A program made the translations under genes and the position numbers. This document shows positions 1-8,889 of a DNA stretch of 64,000 bases, one piece after another; position 1 is the first letter of the stretch; every line of letters starts with the position of its first letter. This DNA comes from Labrys monachus (GTDB taxonomy: Bacteria > Pseudomonadota > Alphaproteobacteria > Rhizobiales > Labraceae). The DNA is taken from NCBI RefSeq assembly GCF_030814655.1, contig NZ_JAUSVK010000001.1, positions 5,959,001-6,023,000 on the forward strand, in the 5' to 3' direction. The notes beneath the pieces were generated by a model that was not told the origin of the DNA, did not search any database, and was given only the letters and a program-made list of their open reading frames with translations.

Positions 1-1
1 C

Positions 2-1048
2 AAATCCCTGAGCATGGCGATCGCCAAGGGCGAGATCGTCGCCCTGCTCGGGTCCTCGGGCTGCGGCAAGACCTCGACCCTGCGCATGATCGCGGGCTTC
101 GAGGAGGTCTCGACCGGCGGCATCTCGCTCGCCGGCCGGCGCATCGAGCAATTGGCGCCGGCCCGGCGCAACGTCGCCATGGCGTTCGAGGGCTATTCCC
201 TCTATCCGCCGCTCACGGTGCGCGACAACATCGCCTTCGCGCTCAAGAGCTCGAACACGCCGGCGCCGCAGATCGCCAAGGCGGTGGAGGAGATCGCCCG
301 GCTCGTCGAGATCGAGGCGATTCTCGATCGCTATCCCTCCTCCATCTCGGGCGGCCAGCAGCAGCGCGCCAGCCTGGCGCGCGCCCTCGTCCGGCGGGCC
401 GATCTCTACCTCCTCGACGAGCCGATGGGCCAGCTCGAGCCGCAATTGCGCTCCGTGCTGCGCGGGCGCCTCAAGAACCTGCTGGTCGAGCGCGGCATGA
501 CCTCGATCTTCGTCACGCATGACCAGACCGAAGCCAATGCGCTGGCCGACCGCATCGCCGTGATGGAAGGCGGCGTGCTCCAGCAATTCGCCAACCAGAA
601 GGAACTCAAGGATCGGCCCGCGAACCTCTTCGTTGCGACCTTCATCGGCGAGCCGCCGATGAACGTCTTCGATGCCGCGGTGGAGAACGGCGAGCGCGTC
701 CGCTTCGCCATCGCCAACGGGCCCGCGCTGGATTTCGCCGCCGCCGAGGTGCCGGAGCCGGTCCGCAACGCCATCGGCCGGCGCGGCCGGGCGGTGATCG
801 GCATCCGCCCCCACTCGGTGCGCCTCGGCACCGGCGACCACCAGGCGCGCATCGTCTCCAACCAGTGGCTCGGCGACCAGAGCCACCTGGCGATGGACGT
901 CGCGGGCAAGCTGATGGTCGCGGTGTCGCACGCGCCGGTGGCGGCGAAGGCCGGCGAGACGCTGCGCTACCAGATCGGCGTGCAGAGCCTGCATGTGTTC
1001 GACGCCGAGACGGGCGCGGCGCTCAGCCACGGCACGGAGGCGGCGTGA
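2..1048 (+). CDS. Sugar/polyol ABC transporter ATPase (5' end outside window)
   Basis: ATP-binding subunit of a MalK/UgpC-type carbohydrate importer, acting at the cytoplasmic face of the inner membrane. The frame is open from base 2, upstream of the first ATG at 14, and the usual beta-strand region before Walker A is missing, so the gene starts outside the window. Walker A GSSGCGKT lies at nt 50-73. The ABC signature is ISGGQQQR, Walker B is LYLLDEP and the H-loop is VTHDQ. A C-terminal TOBE-like regulatory region follows. Two core motifs are atypical: the Q-loop reads FEGYSLYP, with Glu (nt 188-190) where Gln is expected, and the D-loop reads MGQLEP instead of SNLDA. Such changes are seen in importers that pair two different ATPases, so a partner may lie upstream. 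It heads a catabolic operon and probably brings in that operon's polyol substrate. Confidence 0.85.
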   Translation, partial: KSLSMAIAKGEIVALLGSSGCGKTSTLRMIAGFEEVSTGGISLAGRRIEQLAPARRNVAMAFEGYSLYPPLTVRDNIAFALKSSNTPAPQIAKAVEEIARLVEIEAILDRYPSSISGGQQQRASLARALVRRADLYLLDEPMGQLEPQLRSVLRGRLKNLLVERGMTSIFVTHDQTEANALADRIAVMEGGVLQQFANQKELKDRPANLFVATFIGEPPMNVFDAAVENGERVRFAIANGPALDFAAAEVPEPVRNAIGRRGRAVIGIRPHSVRLGTGDHQARIVSNQWLGDQSHLAMDVAGKLMVAVSHAPVAAKAGETLRYQIGVQSLHVFDAETGAALSHGTEAA

Positions 1049-1111
1049 TGGGGGCGTCATCGGCGAGAGCGGGCCTCCCGCCCATGGGCGCCGGGATAAA
1101 CGGATCAGCTG

Positions 1112-1254
1112 CCTTCTCCCGATCCGGGAGAAGGTCCCGGCAGGGGGATGAGGGTCTAGACCTTGACGAAATGCGCTCGATAGTCGAGTTCGAATTGTCC
1201 GGAGTCAGTCCCTCATCCGGCGCTTCGCGCCACCTTCTCCCGCTTGGGAGAAGG
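1112..1254. repeat. Mosaic intergenic palindrome between ABC ATPase and kinase
   Basis: Two hairpins share the same CCTTCTCCC/GGGAGAAGG arms: 1112-1134 (10-bp stem, 3-nt loop) and 1233-1254 (9-bp stem, 4-nt loop). Between them lies an inverted pair GGATGAGGG (1146-1154) and CCCTCATCC (1210-1218). This layout resembles the short interspersed palindromic elements of Hyphomicrobiales. It fills most of the 339-nt gap 1049-1387; nothing gene-like was seen in the remainder. It may end or attenuate transcription between the transporter and the catabolic genes, but no T-run follows either hairpin. Confidence 0.7.
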
Positions 1255-1387
1255 AAGATCGCGCTATTTTTTGTAGAAACCAGCGCCTGTGGACATGCGG
1301 CCGACTTCCCGCATCCGTCCATCCGCTTTCCTGCGACCACCGCACAGACCCGCCCTTCCAGGCACGTTTCCCCATCCAGGCCGGCCC

Positions 1388-2953
1388 ATGACTCGTGACC
1401 TCCTCATCGGCATCGATGCCGGCACCTCGGTGATCAAGTCCGTCGTCTTCACGCTCGACGGCGAGCAGGTGGCGATGGCGGCCCGGCCCAATTCCTACGC
1501 CACACCCGGCCCCGGCCAGGTCGAGCAGGACATGACCCGCACCTGGGCGGACTGCGCGGCGACGCTGCGCGAGCTGCACGACGTCATCCCCAACCTCGCC
1601 GCGCGCGCCGCGGCGGTCGCGGTCACCGGCCAGGGCGACGGCACCTGGCTGGTCGACCGGGAAGGCGAACCCGTCGGCGGCGGCCTGCTCTGGCTCGATT
1701 CGCGCGCGGCCGGGCTGATCGGGCCCTATCTGCGAAGCCGCGACTATCACGGCCATTACGAACTGACCGGATCGGGCCTCAATGCCTGCATGGCCTCCGC
1801 CCAGATCGCCTGGATGAAGATCCACCAGCCGGAGCGCCTCGCTCGGGCCACGACGACGCTGCATTGCAAGGACTGGCTCTATTTCAAGCTGACCGGCGAG
1901 CGCGTCACCGATCCCTCCGAGGCGAGTTTCACCTTCGGCAATTTCCGCACCCGCCGCTACGAGCCCTCGATCCTCGAGAAGATGGGCATCGCCGACTATG
2001 AGCGGCTGCTGCCGCCGATCATCGACGGGACACGGGTCTCGCACGGGCTCAGCGCCGCGGCGGCCTCCGTCACCGGCCTGCCGGAGGGGCTGCCGATCGT
2101 GCTCGCCTATCTCGACGTCGTCTGCACGGGCCTCGGCGGCGGCGTGTTCGACCGTTCCGGCAAGGTCGGCCTCACCATCGTCGGCACCACCGGCATGCAT
2201 ATGCGCTATGTGGCGACGCCCGAGGAGGTGACGCTCAACGACTCCCATTCCGGCTACACGATGTGCTTTCCGATCGAAGGCTCCTCGCTGGCCATCCAGT
2301 CGAACATGGCCTCGACGCTCAATATCGACTGGTTCCTCGACGTGGCGCGCGAGGCGGCGGCCGCGGCCGGCGTGGAGGCGACGCGCGCGGCGCTGCTGTC
2401 CGGCATGGACAAGCGCGTCATGGACGCGCCGCCGGGCTCGGCCCTCTACCATCCCTATATTTTCGAGGCCGGCGAGCGCGGCCCCTTCCTCGACCCCCAT
2501 GCCAGGGCGCAGTTCACCGGCCTCTCGACCCGCACGACCTTCGCCGGCATGATGCGCGCCGTCTATGAAGGCCTCGCCTTCGCGGCGCGCGACTGCTACG
2601 CCGCCACCGGCATGATTCCGGAAGAGGTGCGCCTGGGCGGCGGCGCGGCGCGCTCGAAGGCGCTGCGCAAGATCCTCGCCTCGACGCTCGGCGCCCAGGT
2701 GCGCACCGTCAACCGCGAGGAGAGCGGCGCCGCCGGCGCGGCGATGATGGCGGCGGTCCGGCTCGGCCTGCATGCGGATATTCCCGCCTGCGTCGACGCA
2801 TGGGTGACGCCGGCGCTCGGCGAGGTCACCGATCCCGACCCGGCGCTGAACAGGCTTTATGGCGAGCTCTTTCCGGCCTATGTCGCCATCCGCGAGGCGA
2901 TGCCGCCGGCCTGGGAAACCCTCGCCCGCATCAGACAGGAGACGAAGGCTTGA
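1388..2953 (+). CDS. eryA: FGGY-family carbohydrate kinase, EryA (erythritol kinase)-like
   Basis: Predicted cytoplasmic sugar/polyol kinase of 521 residues, the normal length for the FGGY family. The N-terminal phosphate-binding motif GIDAGTSVIKS is followed by GQGDGTW and, near mid-protein, by ASFTFGNFRTRRY, a stretch I associate with rhizobial and Brucella EryA. The C-terminal ATPase half carries GTTGMHM and GGGAARS. The ATG at 1388 is preferred over an in-frame ATG at 1289 because the family motif begins five residues after it and the extra residues are low-complexity. The downstream dehydrogenase overlaps its stop codon, so they are translationally coupled. In the erythritol pathway the product would be erythritol phosphate, the substrate of a GlpD-like dehydrogenase such as the one at 4037. 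Another tetritol or pentitol cannot be excluded. Confidence 0.7.
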   Translation: MTRDLLIGIDAGTSVIKSVVFTLDGEQVAMAARPNSYATPGPGQVEQDMTRTWADCAATLRELHDVIPNLAARAAAVAVTGQGDGTWLVDREGEPVGGGLLWLDSRAAGLIGPYLRSRDYHGHYELTGSGLNACMASAQIAWMKIHQPERLARATTTLHCKDWLYFKLTGERVTDPSEASFTFGNFRTRRYEPSILEKMGIADYERLLPPIIDGTRVSHGLSAAAASVTGLPEGLPIVLAYLDVVCTGLGGGVFDRSGKVGLTIVGTTGMHMRYVATPEEVTLNDSHSGYTMCFPIEGSSLAIQSNMASTLNIDWFLDVAREAAAAAGVEATRAALLSGMDKRVMDAPPGSALYHPYIFEAGERGPFLDPHARAQFTGLSTRTTFAGMMRAVYEGLAFAARDCYAATGMIPEEVRLGGGAARSKALRKILASTLGAQVRTVNREESGAAGAAMMAAVRLGLHADIPACVDAWVTPALGEVTDPDPALNRLYGELFPAYVAIREAMPPAWETLARIRQETKA

Positions 2954-3990
2954 GACCGACCATTGCAATCATCGGCGACCGTTTCATGTTGCCGTCGATG
3001 TTCGAAAAAGCGATCCGCGGCAAATGCGGCGTCAGCCTGGAAATCCGATCCTACGAAATGCCGTGGCCGGACGAACCCATGCAGCACGGCTATGCCGAGG
3101 CCGGCATGGACGGGCTGAAGGAATATCAGGGCACGGAGGAGGAGATCGTCGCCATGATCGGCGACGCCGAGATCGCGGTCACGCAGCTCGCCCCCTTCTC
3201 CGCCGGCATCATGGACCGCCTGCCCAATCTGCGGATGATCGCCGTCTCCCGCGGCGGCCCGGTGAATATCGACATGAAGGCGGCGCGCGAGCGCAAGGTC
3301 CTCGTCGTCAACACGCCCGGCCGCAACGCCAGCGCCGTCGCCGAATTCACCCTCGGCGCCATCCTCGCCGAGACTCGGCTGATCACCAGGGGGCATGAAT
3401 CGCTCCGGCGCGGCGAATGGCGGGGCGATCTCTACCGCGCCGACCTCACCGGGCAGGAATTGTCGGAGATGACGGTCGGGGTGGTCGGCTACGGCCATGT
3501 CGGCACCAAGGTGGTGCGCATCCTCAAGGCGTTCGGCTGCAAGGTGCTGGTCTGCGATCCCTATGTCCAGCTCTCCGTCGACGATCTCAAGGACGGCGTC
3601 GAGCACGTCTCGCTCGAACGGATCCTGGCCGAATCCGACGTGGTGACGCTGCATGCGCGCGTCACCGCCGAGACGACCGGCTTCATCGGCGCCGAGCAGT
3701 TCGCCGCGATGAAGCCGGGCGCCTATTTCGTCAACACGGCGCGCGGGCCGCTCGTCGACTATGCGGCGCTGACCGAGGCCCTCAAGAGCCGGCACCTGCG
3801 CGGCGCGGCGATCGAGACCTTCGGCATCGAGCCGGTGCCGCCGGACTGGGAATTGCTGCAGCTCGACAACGTCACGCTGACGCCCCATATCGCCGGCGCC
3901 TCGGTGAAGACGGTGACGTTCGCCGCCGAGGCCGCGGCCGAGGAGGTCCGCCGCTACATCGCCGGCGAGCCGCCCCTCAACCCGTGCTGA
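2950..3990 (+). CDS. D-isomer-specific 2-hydroxyacid dehydrogenase
   Basis: NAD(P)-dependent cytoplasmic oxidoreductase of 346 residues, related to phosphoglycerate and glyoxylate reductases. The nucleotide-binding glycine motif VVGYGHVG lies at about residues 178-185. The catalytic trio is present: Arg265 in TARGP, Glu294 in IEP and His313 in PHIAGAS. I chose the TTG start at 2950 because it overlaps the kinase stop codon by four bases (TTGA), and the sequence from RPTIAIIGD onward is the expected first beta strand. Upstream residues in this frame lie inside the kinase gene. Its role between a polyol kinase and a flavin dehydrogenase is not obvious; it may reduce a hydroxy-keto acid produced later in the pathway. 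Confidence 0.8.
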   Translation: MRPTIAIIGDRFMLPSMFEKAIRGKCGVSLEIRSYEMPWPDEPMQHGYAEAGMDGLKEYQGTEEEIVAMIGDAEIAVTQLAPFSAGIMDRLPNLRMIAVSRGGPVNIDMKAARERKVLVVNTPGRNASAVAEFTLGAILAETRLITRGHESLRRGEWRGDLYRADLTGQELSEMTVGVVGYGHVGTKVVRILKAFGCKVLVCDPYVQLSVDDLKDGVEHVSLERILAESDVVTLHARVTAETTGFIGAEQFAAMKPGAYFVNTARGPLVDYAALTEALKSRHLRGAAIETFGIEPVPPDWELLQLDNVTLTPHIAGASVKTVTFAAEAAAEEVRRYIAGEPPLNPC

Positions 3991-4036
3991 ACGGGCGGAC
4001 ACGACAAGGCAGACCCTGAAAGGAACGGCCGGCGAC

Positions 4037-5536
4037 ATGCAGGACCTCGGATCATTCGACCTCATCGTCGTGGGGGGCGGCATCAACGGCGCCGGCATCG
4101 CCCGCGACGCGGCCGGGCGCGGCCTCTCGGTCCTTCTGTGCGAGAAGGACGACCTCGCCCAGGGCACGTCCTCCCGCTCCGGCAAGCTCGTGCATGGCGG
4201 GCTGCGCTACCTCGAATATTACGAGTTCCGCCTCGTGCGCGAGGCGCTGATCGAGCGCGAGGTGCTGCTCGCCGCCGCGCCCCACATCATCTGGCCGATG
4301 CGCTTCGTGCTGCCGCACAGCCCGGAGCAGCGCCCGGCCTGGATGATCCGGCTCGGCCTCTTCCTCTACGACCATCTCGGCGGCCGCCGGAAATTGCCGC
4401 CCACCCGCAGCCTCGACCTTGCCACCGCCCCGGAGGGACGGCCGATCCGGCCCGCCTATCGCAAGGCCTTCGAATATTCCGACTGCTGGGTCGACGATGC
4501 CCGGCTCGTCGTGCTCAACGCGCTGGACCTGCAGATGCGGGGCGGCACGGTCCGCACGCGCACGCCGCTGGTCGGCGCCCGGCGCGGGCACGACGCCTGG
4601 ACCGTGGAGCTGGCGGACGAAGCGGGCGGCGGGCGCCTGACGGCGCGCGGCAAGGTCATCGTCAATGCCGCGGGGCCCTGGGTCGAGGACGTGCTGCGCT
4701 CGACCGGCAGCAATGCCGAGAACCGGGTGCGCCTCGTCAAGGGCAGCCATATCGTCATGCGGAAATTCTGGGAGGGCGAGCAGGCCTATCTCCTGCAGAA
4801 CACCGACAAGCGCGTGATCTTCGTCAACCCCTATGAAGGCGATCTGAGCCTGATCGGCACGACAGACATTCCCTTCGACGGACCGGCGAGCGAGGTGGCG
4901 ATCGCGCCCGCCGAGGTCGACTACCTGCTCGGGGTGGTCAACCGCTATTTCAAGGTCGATCTCAAGCCCGCCGACGTCGTGCACGCCTTCTCCGGGGTGC
5001 GTCCCCTCTATGACGACAAGGCCGCCAATCCCAGCGCGGTGACGCGCGACTATGTGTTCGACGTCGACGCGCCGGACGGAGCGGCACCGATGCTCTCGGT
5101 GTTCGGCGGCAAGATCACGACCTACCGCAAGCTCGCCGAACACGCGCTCGAAAAGCTCGCCCCGTTCTTCGCGAAAATGGGGCCGGCCTGGACGCAGCGC
5201 GCCTCTCTCCCCGGCGGCGACATGCCGGATGCGGATTTCGACCGCTTTCTGGCCGGCTTCCGGCAGCGCCACGCCTTCCTGCCGGCCGACGTCGCGCTCG
5301 GCTATGCCCGGCGCTACGGCACCCGCGGCGACGACCTCCTCCAGGGCGCCACCTCGCTCGCCGATCTCGGCCGTGCCTTCGGCGGCACGCTCTACGAGCG
5401 GGAGGCGCGCTTCCTGATCGACCGGGAATGGGCGGCGACGGCGGAGGACATCCTCAGCCGGCGCACCAAGCACGGCCTGCACATGACCGACATCGAGATC
5501 GCAGGCTTCGAGGCCTGGATGGCGGGCAGGCGGTGA
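4037..5536 (+). CDS. glpD: FAD-dependent glycerol-3-phosphate dehydrogenase family (GlpD/EryB-like)
   Basis: Membrane-associated flavoprotein of 499 residues that should oxidise a polyol phosphate to a ketose phosphate and pass electrons to quinone. The FAD-binding motif VVGGGINGAGIARD is at residues 11-24. The family signature GTSSRSGKLVHGG, then LRYLEYYEFRLV and IIWPMRFVLPH, is fully conserved, and FGGKITTYRK marks the C-terminal FAD/substrate region. GlpD (glycerol 3-phosphate) and EryB (erythritol phosphate) are close relatives; the adjacent EryA-like kinase favours the EryB-type role, but sequence alone cannot decide. It starts 46 nt after the dehydrogenase, and no terminator was seen in between. 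Confidence 0.85.
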   Translation: MQDLGSFDLIVVGGGINGAGIARDAAGRGLSVLLCEKDDLAQGTSSRSGKLVHGGLRYLEYYEFRLVREALIEREVLLAAAPHIIWPMRFVLPHSPEQRPAWMIRLGLFLYDHLGGRRKLPPTRSLDLATAPEGRPIRPAYRKAFEYSDCWVDDARLVVLNALDLQMRGGTVRTRTPLVGARRGHDAWTVELADEAGGGRLTARGKVIVNAAGPWVEDVLRSTGSNAENRVRLVKGSHIVMRKFWEGEQAYLLQNTDKRVIFVNPYEGDLSLIGTTDIPFDGPASEVAIAPAEVDYLLGVVNRYFKVDLKPADVVHAFSGVRPLYDDKAANPSAVTRDYVFDVDAPDGAAPMLSVFGGKITTYRKLAEHALEKLAPFFAKMGPAWTQRASLPGGDMPDADFDRFLAGFRQRHAFLPADVALGYARRYGTRGDDLLQGATSLADLGRAFGGTLYEREARFLIDREWAATAEDILSRRTKHGLHMTDIEIAGFEAWMAGRR

Positions 5537-5641
5537 GGGAACGCCCATCCTTCACACCGCAACACGCTTTGGCTCGCGGGCAACGCCCCTCGTTCAAATC
5601 CCGATCCCGTGCCATCAGTGATCCACCGGAGACCGACAGAC

Positions 5642-6721
5642 ATGACGCAATCGATGGCCGGTGACGATGAATTCCGGGCGCTGCGTGCCTTCTCGGCGAT
5701 GCTGGGGGACGATTCCGCCAAGACCCAGGCGGCCGGCGGCAACACCTCGCTGAAGCGCGAGGGCATCATGTGGATCAAGGCGTCCGGCACCTGGCTCGCC
5801 CATGCGCTCGACCGCGACATCATGGTCCCCGTGCGGATCGAGCCGCTGCGCGCGGCGCTGGCGGGCGGGGATCCCCGTGCGGAGACGGCCGTCGACTTCG
5901 TCGACCAGGCGGCCAATGTCTCGAACCTGCGCCCGTCGATCGAGACCAGCGTCCACGCCGTCATCCCGCACGCCGTCGTCGCCCATATCCACTGCGTCGA
6001 GACGCTCGCGCTGGCGGCACGGCAGGACGGGGAGGCCCGCATCGGCGAAAGGCTCGCGCCGCTGGAGGACGTCGCATGGGCCTTCGTGCCCTATTGCCGG
6101 CCGGGCGTGCCGCTTTCGGCGGCGATCGCCGCGCGCCAGAAGCCGGAGACCAACGTCCTCGTCCTCGGCAATCACGGCCTCGTCGTCTCCGGCGCCAGCG
6201 TGGCCGAGGTCGAGGACCGCCTCGACCGCGTCTGCCTCGCTCTGGCGTCGCCGGCGCGGCCCGCGCCGCCCGCCGACCTCGGCAGGCTCGAGGACGCAGT
6301 GCGGGGCAGCGACTACCGGCTGCCGGCGGACCTCTTCGCCCATGGCGTCGCGCTCGATCCCGTCAGCTTCGGCCATGTCCGCCAGGGATCGCTCTATCCC
6401 GATCACGTCATCTTCCTCGGGCCCGGCATCGTCGAGACGGACGACGTCGCCGCCGGTGCCGCCATCCGCCGCGAGGAGGCCAAGGACGGGCCGCCCGCCA
6501 TGCTGCTGCTGCGCGGTCTCGGCGTCGTCCTGCACCGCTCGACCACCCCGGCCGCCGACGCCCTGGCGCGTTGCCTGTGGGACGTCGCCTCGCGCATCCC
6601 GGCCGATGCCGTCCTCAACTACCTGTCGAAGGCGCAGGACTACGAGCTGACGCATTGGGAGGCCGAGCAGTATCGCCAGACGCTCGATGCCAAGACTCGC
6701 GCCAAGGAGGCCGCGCCGTGA
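5642..6721 (+). CDS. Class II aldolase/adducin family protein
   Basis: Protein of 359 residues with a class II (zinc) aldolase domain, of the type that cleaves sugar phosphates such as fuculose or rhamnulose 1-phosphate. The N-terminus has AAGGNTSLK, the usual phosphate-binding Gly/Asn/Ser region, followed by WIKASGT. Metal-binding histidines are seen in AHIHC, and GNHGLVV supplies a further family histidine. It is longer than simple aldolases (about 215 residues); the C-terminal 120 residues resemble the aldolase half of larger aldolase-dehydrogenase proteins, without the dehydrogenase. The ATG at 5642 is chosen because upstream residues are proline- and arginine-rich. The stop overlaps the GTG start of the next kinase. 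It probably splits the ketose phosphate made by the preceding enzymes into C2/C3 units. Confidence 0.8.
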   Translation: MTQSMAGDDEFRALRAFSAMLGDDSAKTQAAGGNTSLKREGIMWIKASGTWLAHALDRDIMVPVRIEPLRAALAGGDPRAETAVDFVDQAANVSNLRPSIETSVHAVIPHAVVAHIHCVETLALAARQDGEARIGERLAPLEDVAWAFVPYCRPGVPLSAAIAARQKPETNVLVLGNHGLVVSGASVAEVEDRLDRVCLALASPARPAPPADLGRLEDAVRGSDYRLPADLFAHGVALDPVSFGHVRQGSLYPDHVIFLGPGIVETDDVAAGAAIRREEAKDGPPAMLLLRGLGVVLHRSTTPAADALARCLWDVASRIPADAVLNYLSKAQDYELTHWEAEQYRQTLDAKTRAKEAAP

Positions 6722-7986
6722 CGCCGCGGCTGCTCGGCATCGATGTCGGCACCTCCGGCGTGCGCGCCGCGCTCCTCGCCGAGGGCGGCGACCTCGTCGG
6801 CACGGCGGCGGCGCGCTTCGCCACCATCGGCGAGGATCCCAAGGCCCCGCAGACCTGGTGGCGGGCGGTGCGCCTCTGCCTCGCCGAACTCAGGGAGGGC
6901 CACGACCTGTCCGCTCTCCGGGCGCTGGCCGTCGACGGCACCTCCGGCACCGTGGTGGCGATCGACGAAGCCGGCGAGCCCGTCGGCCCCGCCTCGATGT
7001 ATGACGAACCTTGCACGGACGACGCCGTCCTCGCGCGCGTCACCGCCGAGGCGCCGGCCGGCAGCCCTGCCCTAGGGCGAACCTCCGGCCTCGCCCGGGT
7101 GCTGGCGATGCAGGATCGCGCCGGCGTCCGCCGCTGCCTCCACCAGGCCGACTGGGTGGCCGGCCGGCTGAGCGGGCGCTTCGACCGCTCGGACGAGAAC
7201 AACGCCCTCAAGACCGGCTATGATCCGGTGGCGCGGCAATGGCCGGCCTGGATCGCGCGCACCGGGGCCGTATTGGCCAAGCTCCCGTACGTCGTCGAGC
7301 CCGGCGCCGCGATCGGTCCGGTCGGCGAAGCGGGACGGGCGCTGGGGCTGCCGCCGGGCACCATCGTCCATGCCGGCACGACCGACGGCTGCGCCTCCTT
7401 CCTGGCGACCGGCGCCGACCGGGTCGGCGACGGCGTGACGGCGCTGGGCTCGACCCTGGTGATCAAGCTCCTGTCCGACGCCCCGGTGTTCGAGCCGGCC
7501 TATGGCGTCTACAGCCATCGCCTCGGCGACCGCTGGCTGGTGGGCGGCGCCTCCAACACGGGCGGCAGGGTGATCGACAGCCTGTTTCCGGGCGCCGACC
7601 TCGTCGCCCTGACGGCCCGGCTCAGGCCCGAGCATCCGACCGGCCTCGATTTCTATCCGCTGGGCCGGCCGGGCGAGCGGTTTCCCGTCAACGACCCCGG
7701 CCTGGAGCCGCGCCTCGCGCCGCGCCCGGCCGACGACGCTCTCTTCTTCCAGGCGGTGCTCGAAGGCATCGCCGCGATCGAGGCGCTCGCCTATCGCCGC
7801 CTCGCCGAGCTCGGTGCACCCGCCCTGCTCTCGGTGCGCAGCGTCGGTGGCGGCGCCGGCAACGAGGCGTGGGCGCGCATGCGGCAACGCCGGCTCGGCG
7901 TGCCCTTCGAGCCGGCCCTGTCGCAGGAAGCCTGCGTCGGCACGGCACGGCTTCTGCTTTCCCGGCCCGGAGATTCCGCGACATGA
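6718..7986 (+). CDS. Second FGGY-family carbohydrate kinase (short form)
   Basis: Predicted sugar kinase of 422 residues, shorter than the usual 480-520. Domain order is normal: phosphate motif GIDVGTSGVRAAL at the start, AVDGTSGTVV, then ALGSTLVIK and VGGASNTGG in the second half, and VRSVGGGAGNEAWAR near the end. The GTG start at 6718 lies within the aldolase stop codon (GTGA overlap), which strongly indicates coupled translation. Having two FGGY kinases in one operon implies two phosphorylation steps or two related substrates. It is only distantly similar to the EryA-like kinase, so this is not a recent duplication. The substrate cannot be read from the sequence. Confidence 0.8.
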   Translation: MTPRLLGIDVGTSGVRAALLAEGGDLVGTAAARFATIGEDPKAPQTWWRAVRLCLAELREGHDLSALRALAVDGTSGTVVAIDEAGEPVGPASMYDEPCTDDAVLARVTAEAPAGSPALGRTSGLARVLAMQDRAGVRRCLHQADWVAGRLSGRFDRSDENNALKTGYDPVARQWPAWIARTGAVLAKLPYVVEPGAAIGPVGEAGRALGLPPGTIVHAGTTDGCASFLATGADRVGDGVTALGSTLVIKLLSDAPVFEPAYGVYSHRLGDRWLVGGASNTGGRVIDSLFPGADLVALTARLRPEHPTGLDFYPLGRPGERFPVNDPGLEPRLAPRPADDALFFQAVLEGIAAIEALAYRRLAELGAPALLSVRSVGGGAGNEAWARMRQRRLGVPFEPALSQEACVGTARLLLSRPGDSAT

Positions 7987-8825
7987 ACGGCCTCCCTCTG
8001 TTCGGCCCGCTGTCCGCCGCCTTCGGCGTCGTCTTCCTCGACCAGTATGGCGTGCTGCATGACGGACGGCGCCCCTATCCCGGCGCCGTCGAGGCGCTGC
8101 GGCTGCTGCGGCAGCGCGGCACGCGCACCGTCATCATCTCCAATTCGGGCAAGCCCGGCGAGGCCAATGCGGAGCGCATGGCCAGGCTCGGCTTCGCACG
8201 GGACCTCTATGATCACTTCCTCACCTCGGGCGACGTGGCGCGCGCCATGCTGGAGAGGGGCGACATCGCGGTCGCGCCGGGCCCGGCCACGCGCTGCCTG
8301 ACCCTCTCCTCCTCCGACGAGCACGATCTCGCCGACGCCGCGGGCTTCTCGATCACCGAGCACGGGGCGGATGCCGACCTCGTCATCATCGGCGGCAGCC
8401 AGGGCGATCGCGTGCCCCTGGACGCGTATGAAAGGCAGCTCGGGCCTGCCGCGGCGCGCGGCGTGCCGTGCCTGTGCACCAACCCGGACAGGCTGGCGCT
8501 GGGCGTGAACGGGACGTTCCCCGGCGCCGGCGCCATCGCCGCGCTCTATGCCTCGCTCGGCGGGCCGGTCACCTGGATCGGCAAGCCGCATCCGGCGATC
8601 TATGCCGCCGCGGCGGCGCTGGTCGGCTCGCCGCGTCCGCAGGACATCCTGTGCGTCGGCGACAGCGTCGAGCACGACATCGCGGGCGCTCATCGCTTTG
8701 GCGCCGTCGCGGCGCTGGTGCGCACCGGCATCCACGCGGATGCCTCGGAAGCCGAACTCGTCGCCGAATTCGCCCGCTGGGGCGCCGCGCCGGACATCGT
8801 GCTGGCGGGCCTCGAAGGCGGCTGA
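7983..8825 (+). CDS. HAD-superfamily class IIA hydrolase-like protein
   Basis: Protein of 280 residues with a HAD class IIA fold (NagD-like cap). The nucleophile Asp is in FLDQYGVLHDG; the second Asp of the usual DxD motif is Tyr, which recalls a known subgroup carrying an aromatic residue there and raises doubt about ordinary phosphatase chemistry. Later motifs are present: VIISNSGK (motif II), GKPHPAIY (motif III lysine) and CVGDSVEHDIAGA (motif IV acidic pair). It overlaps the preceding kinase by ATGA and is the last gene of the operon. It may remove phosphate from a dead-end or intermediate sugar phosphate. Confidence 0.8.
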   Translation: MNGLPLFGPLSAAFGVVFLDQYGVLHDGRRPYPGAVEALRLLRQRGTRTVIISNSGKPGEANAERMARLGFARDLYDHFLTSGDVARAMLERGDIAVAPGPATRCLTLSSSDEHDLADAAGFSITEHGADADLVIIGGSQGDRVPLDAYERQLGPAAARGVPCLCTNPDRLALGVNGTFPGAGAIAALYASLGGPVTWIGKPHPAIYAAAAALVGSPRPQDILCVGDSVEHDIAGAHRFGAVAALVRTGIHADASEAELVAEFARWGAAPDIVLAGLEGG

Positions 8826-8889
8826 CGGGGCGTCAATCAGGCTCGAAACGCCCCGCTCCAGAGCGTGATACGTTCATCGAATAGCTGTC

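Noticed and set aside
1205-2968. Open frame of 587 codons on the - strand
   Set aside because: Antisense shadow of the EryA-like kinase with no recognisable motif.
2950-3990. Phosphoglycerate dehydrogenase of serine synthesis
   Set aside because: It lacks the C-terminal ACT/intervening domain and is locked into a polyol operon; only the general 2-hydroxyacid dehydrogenase call is supported.
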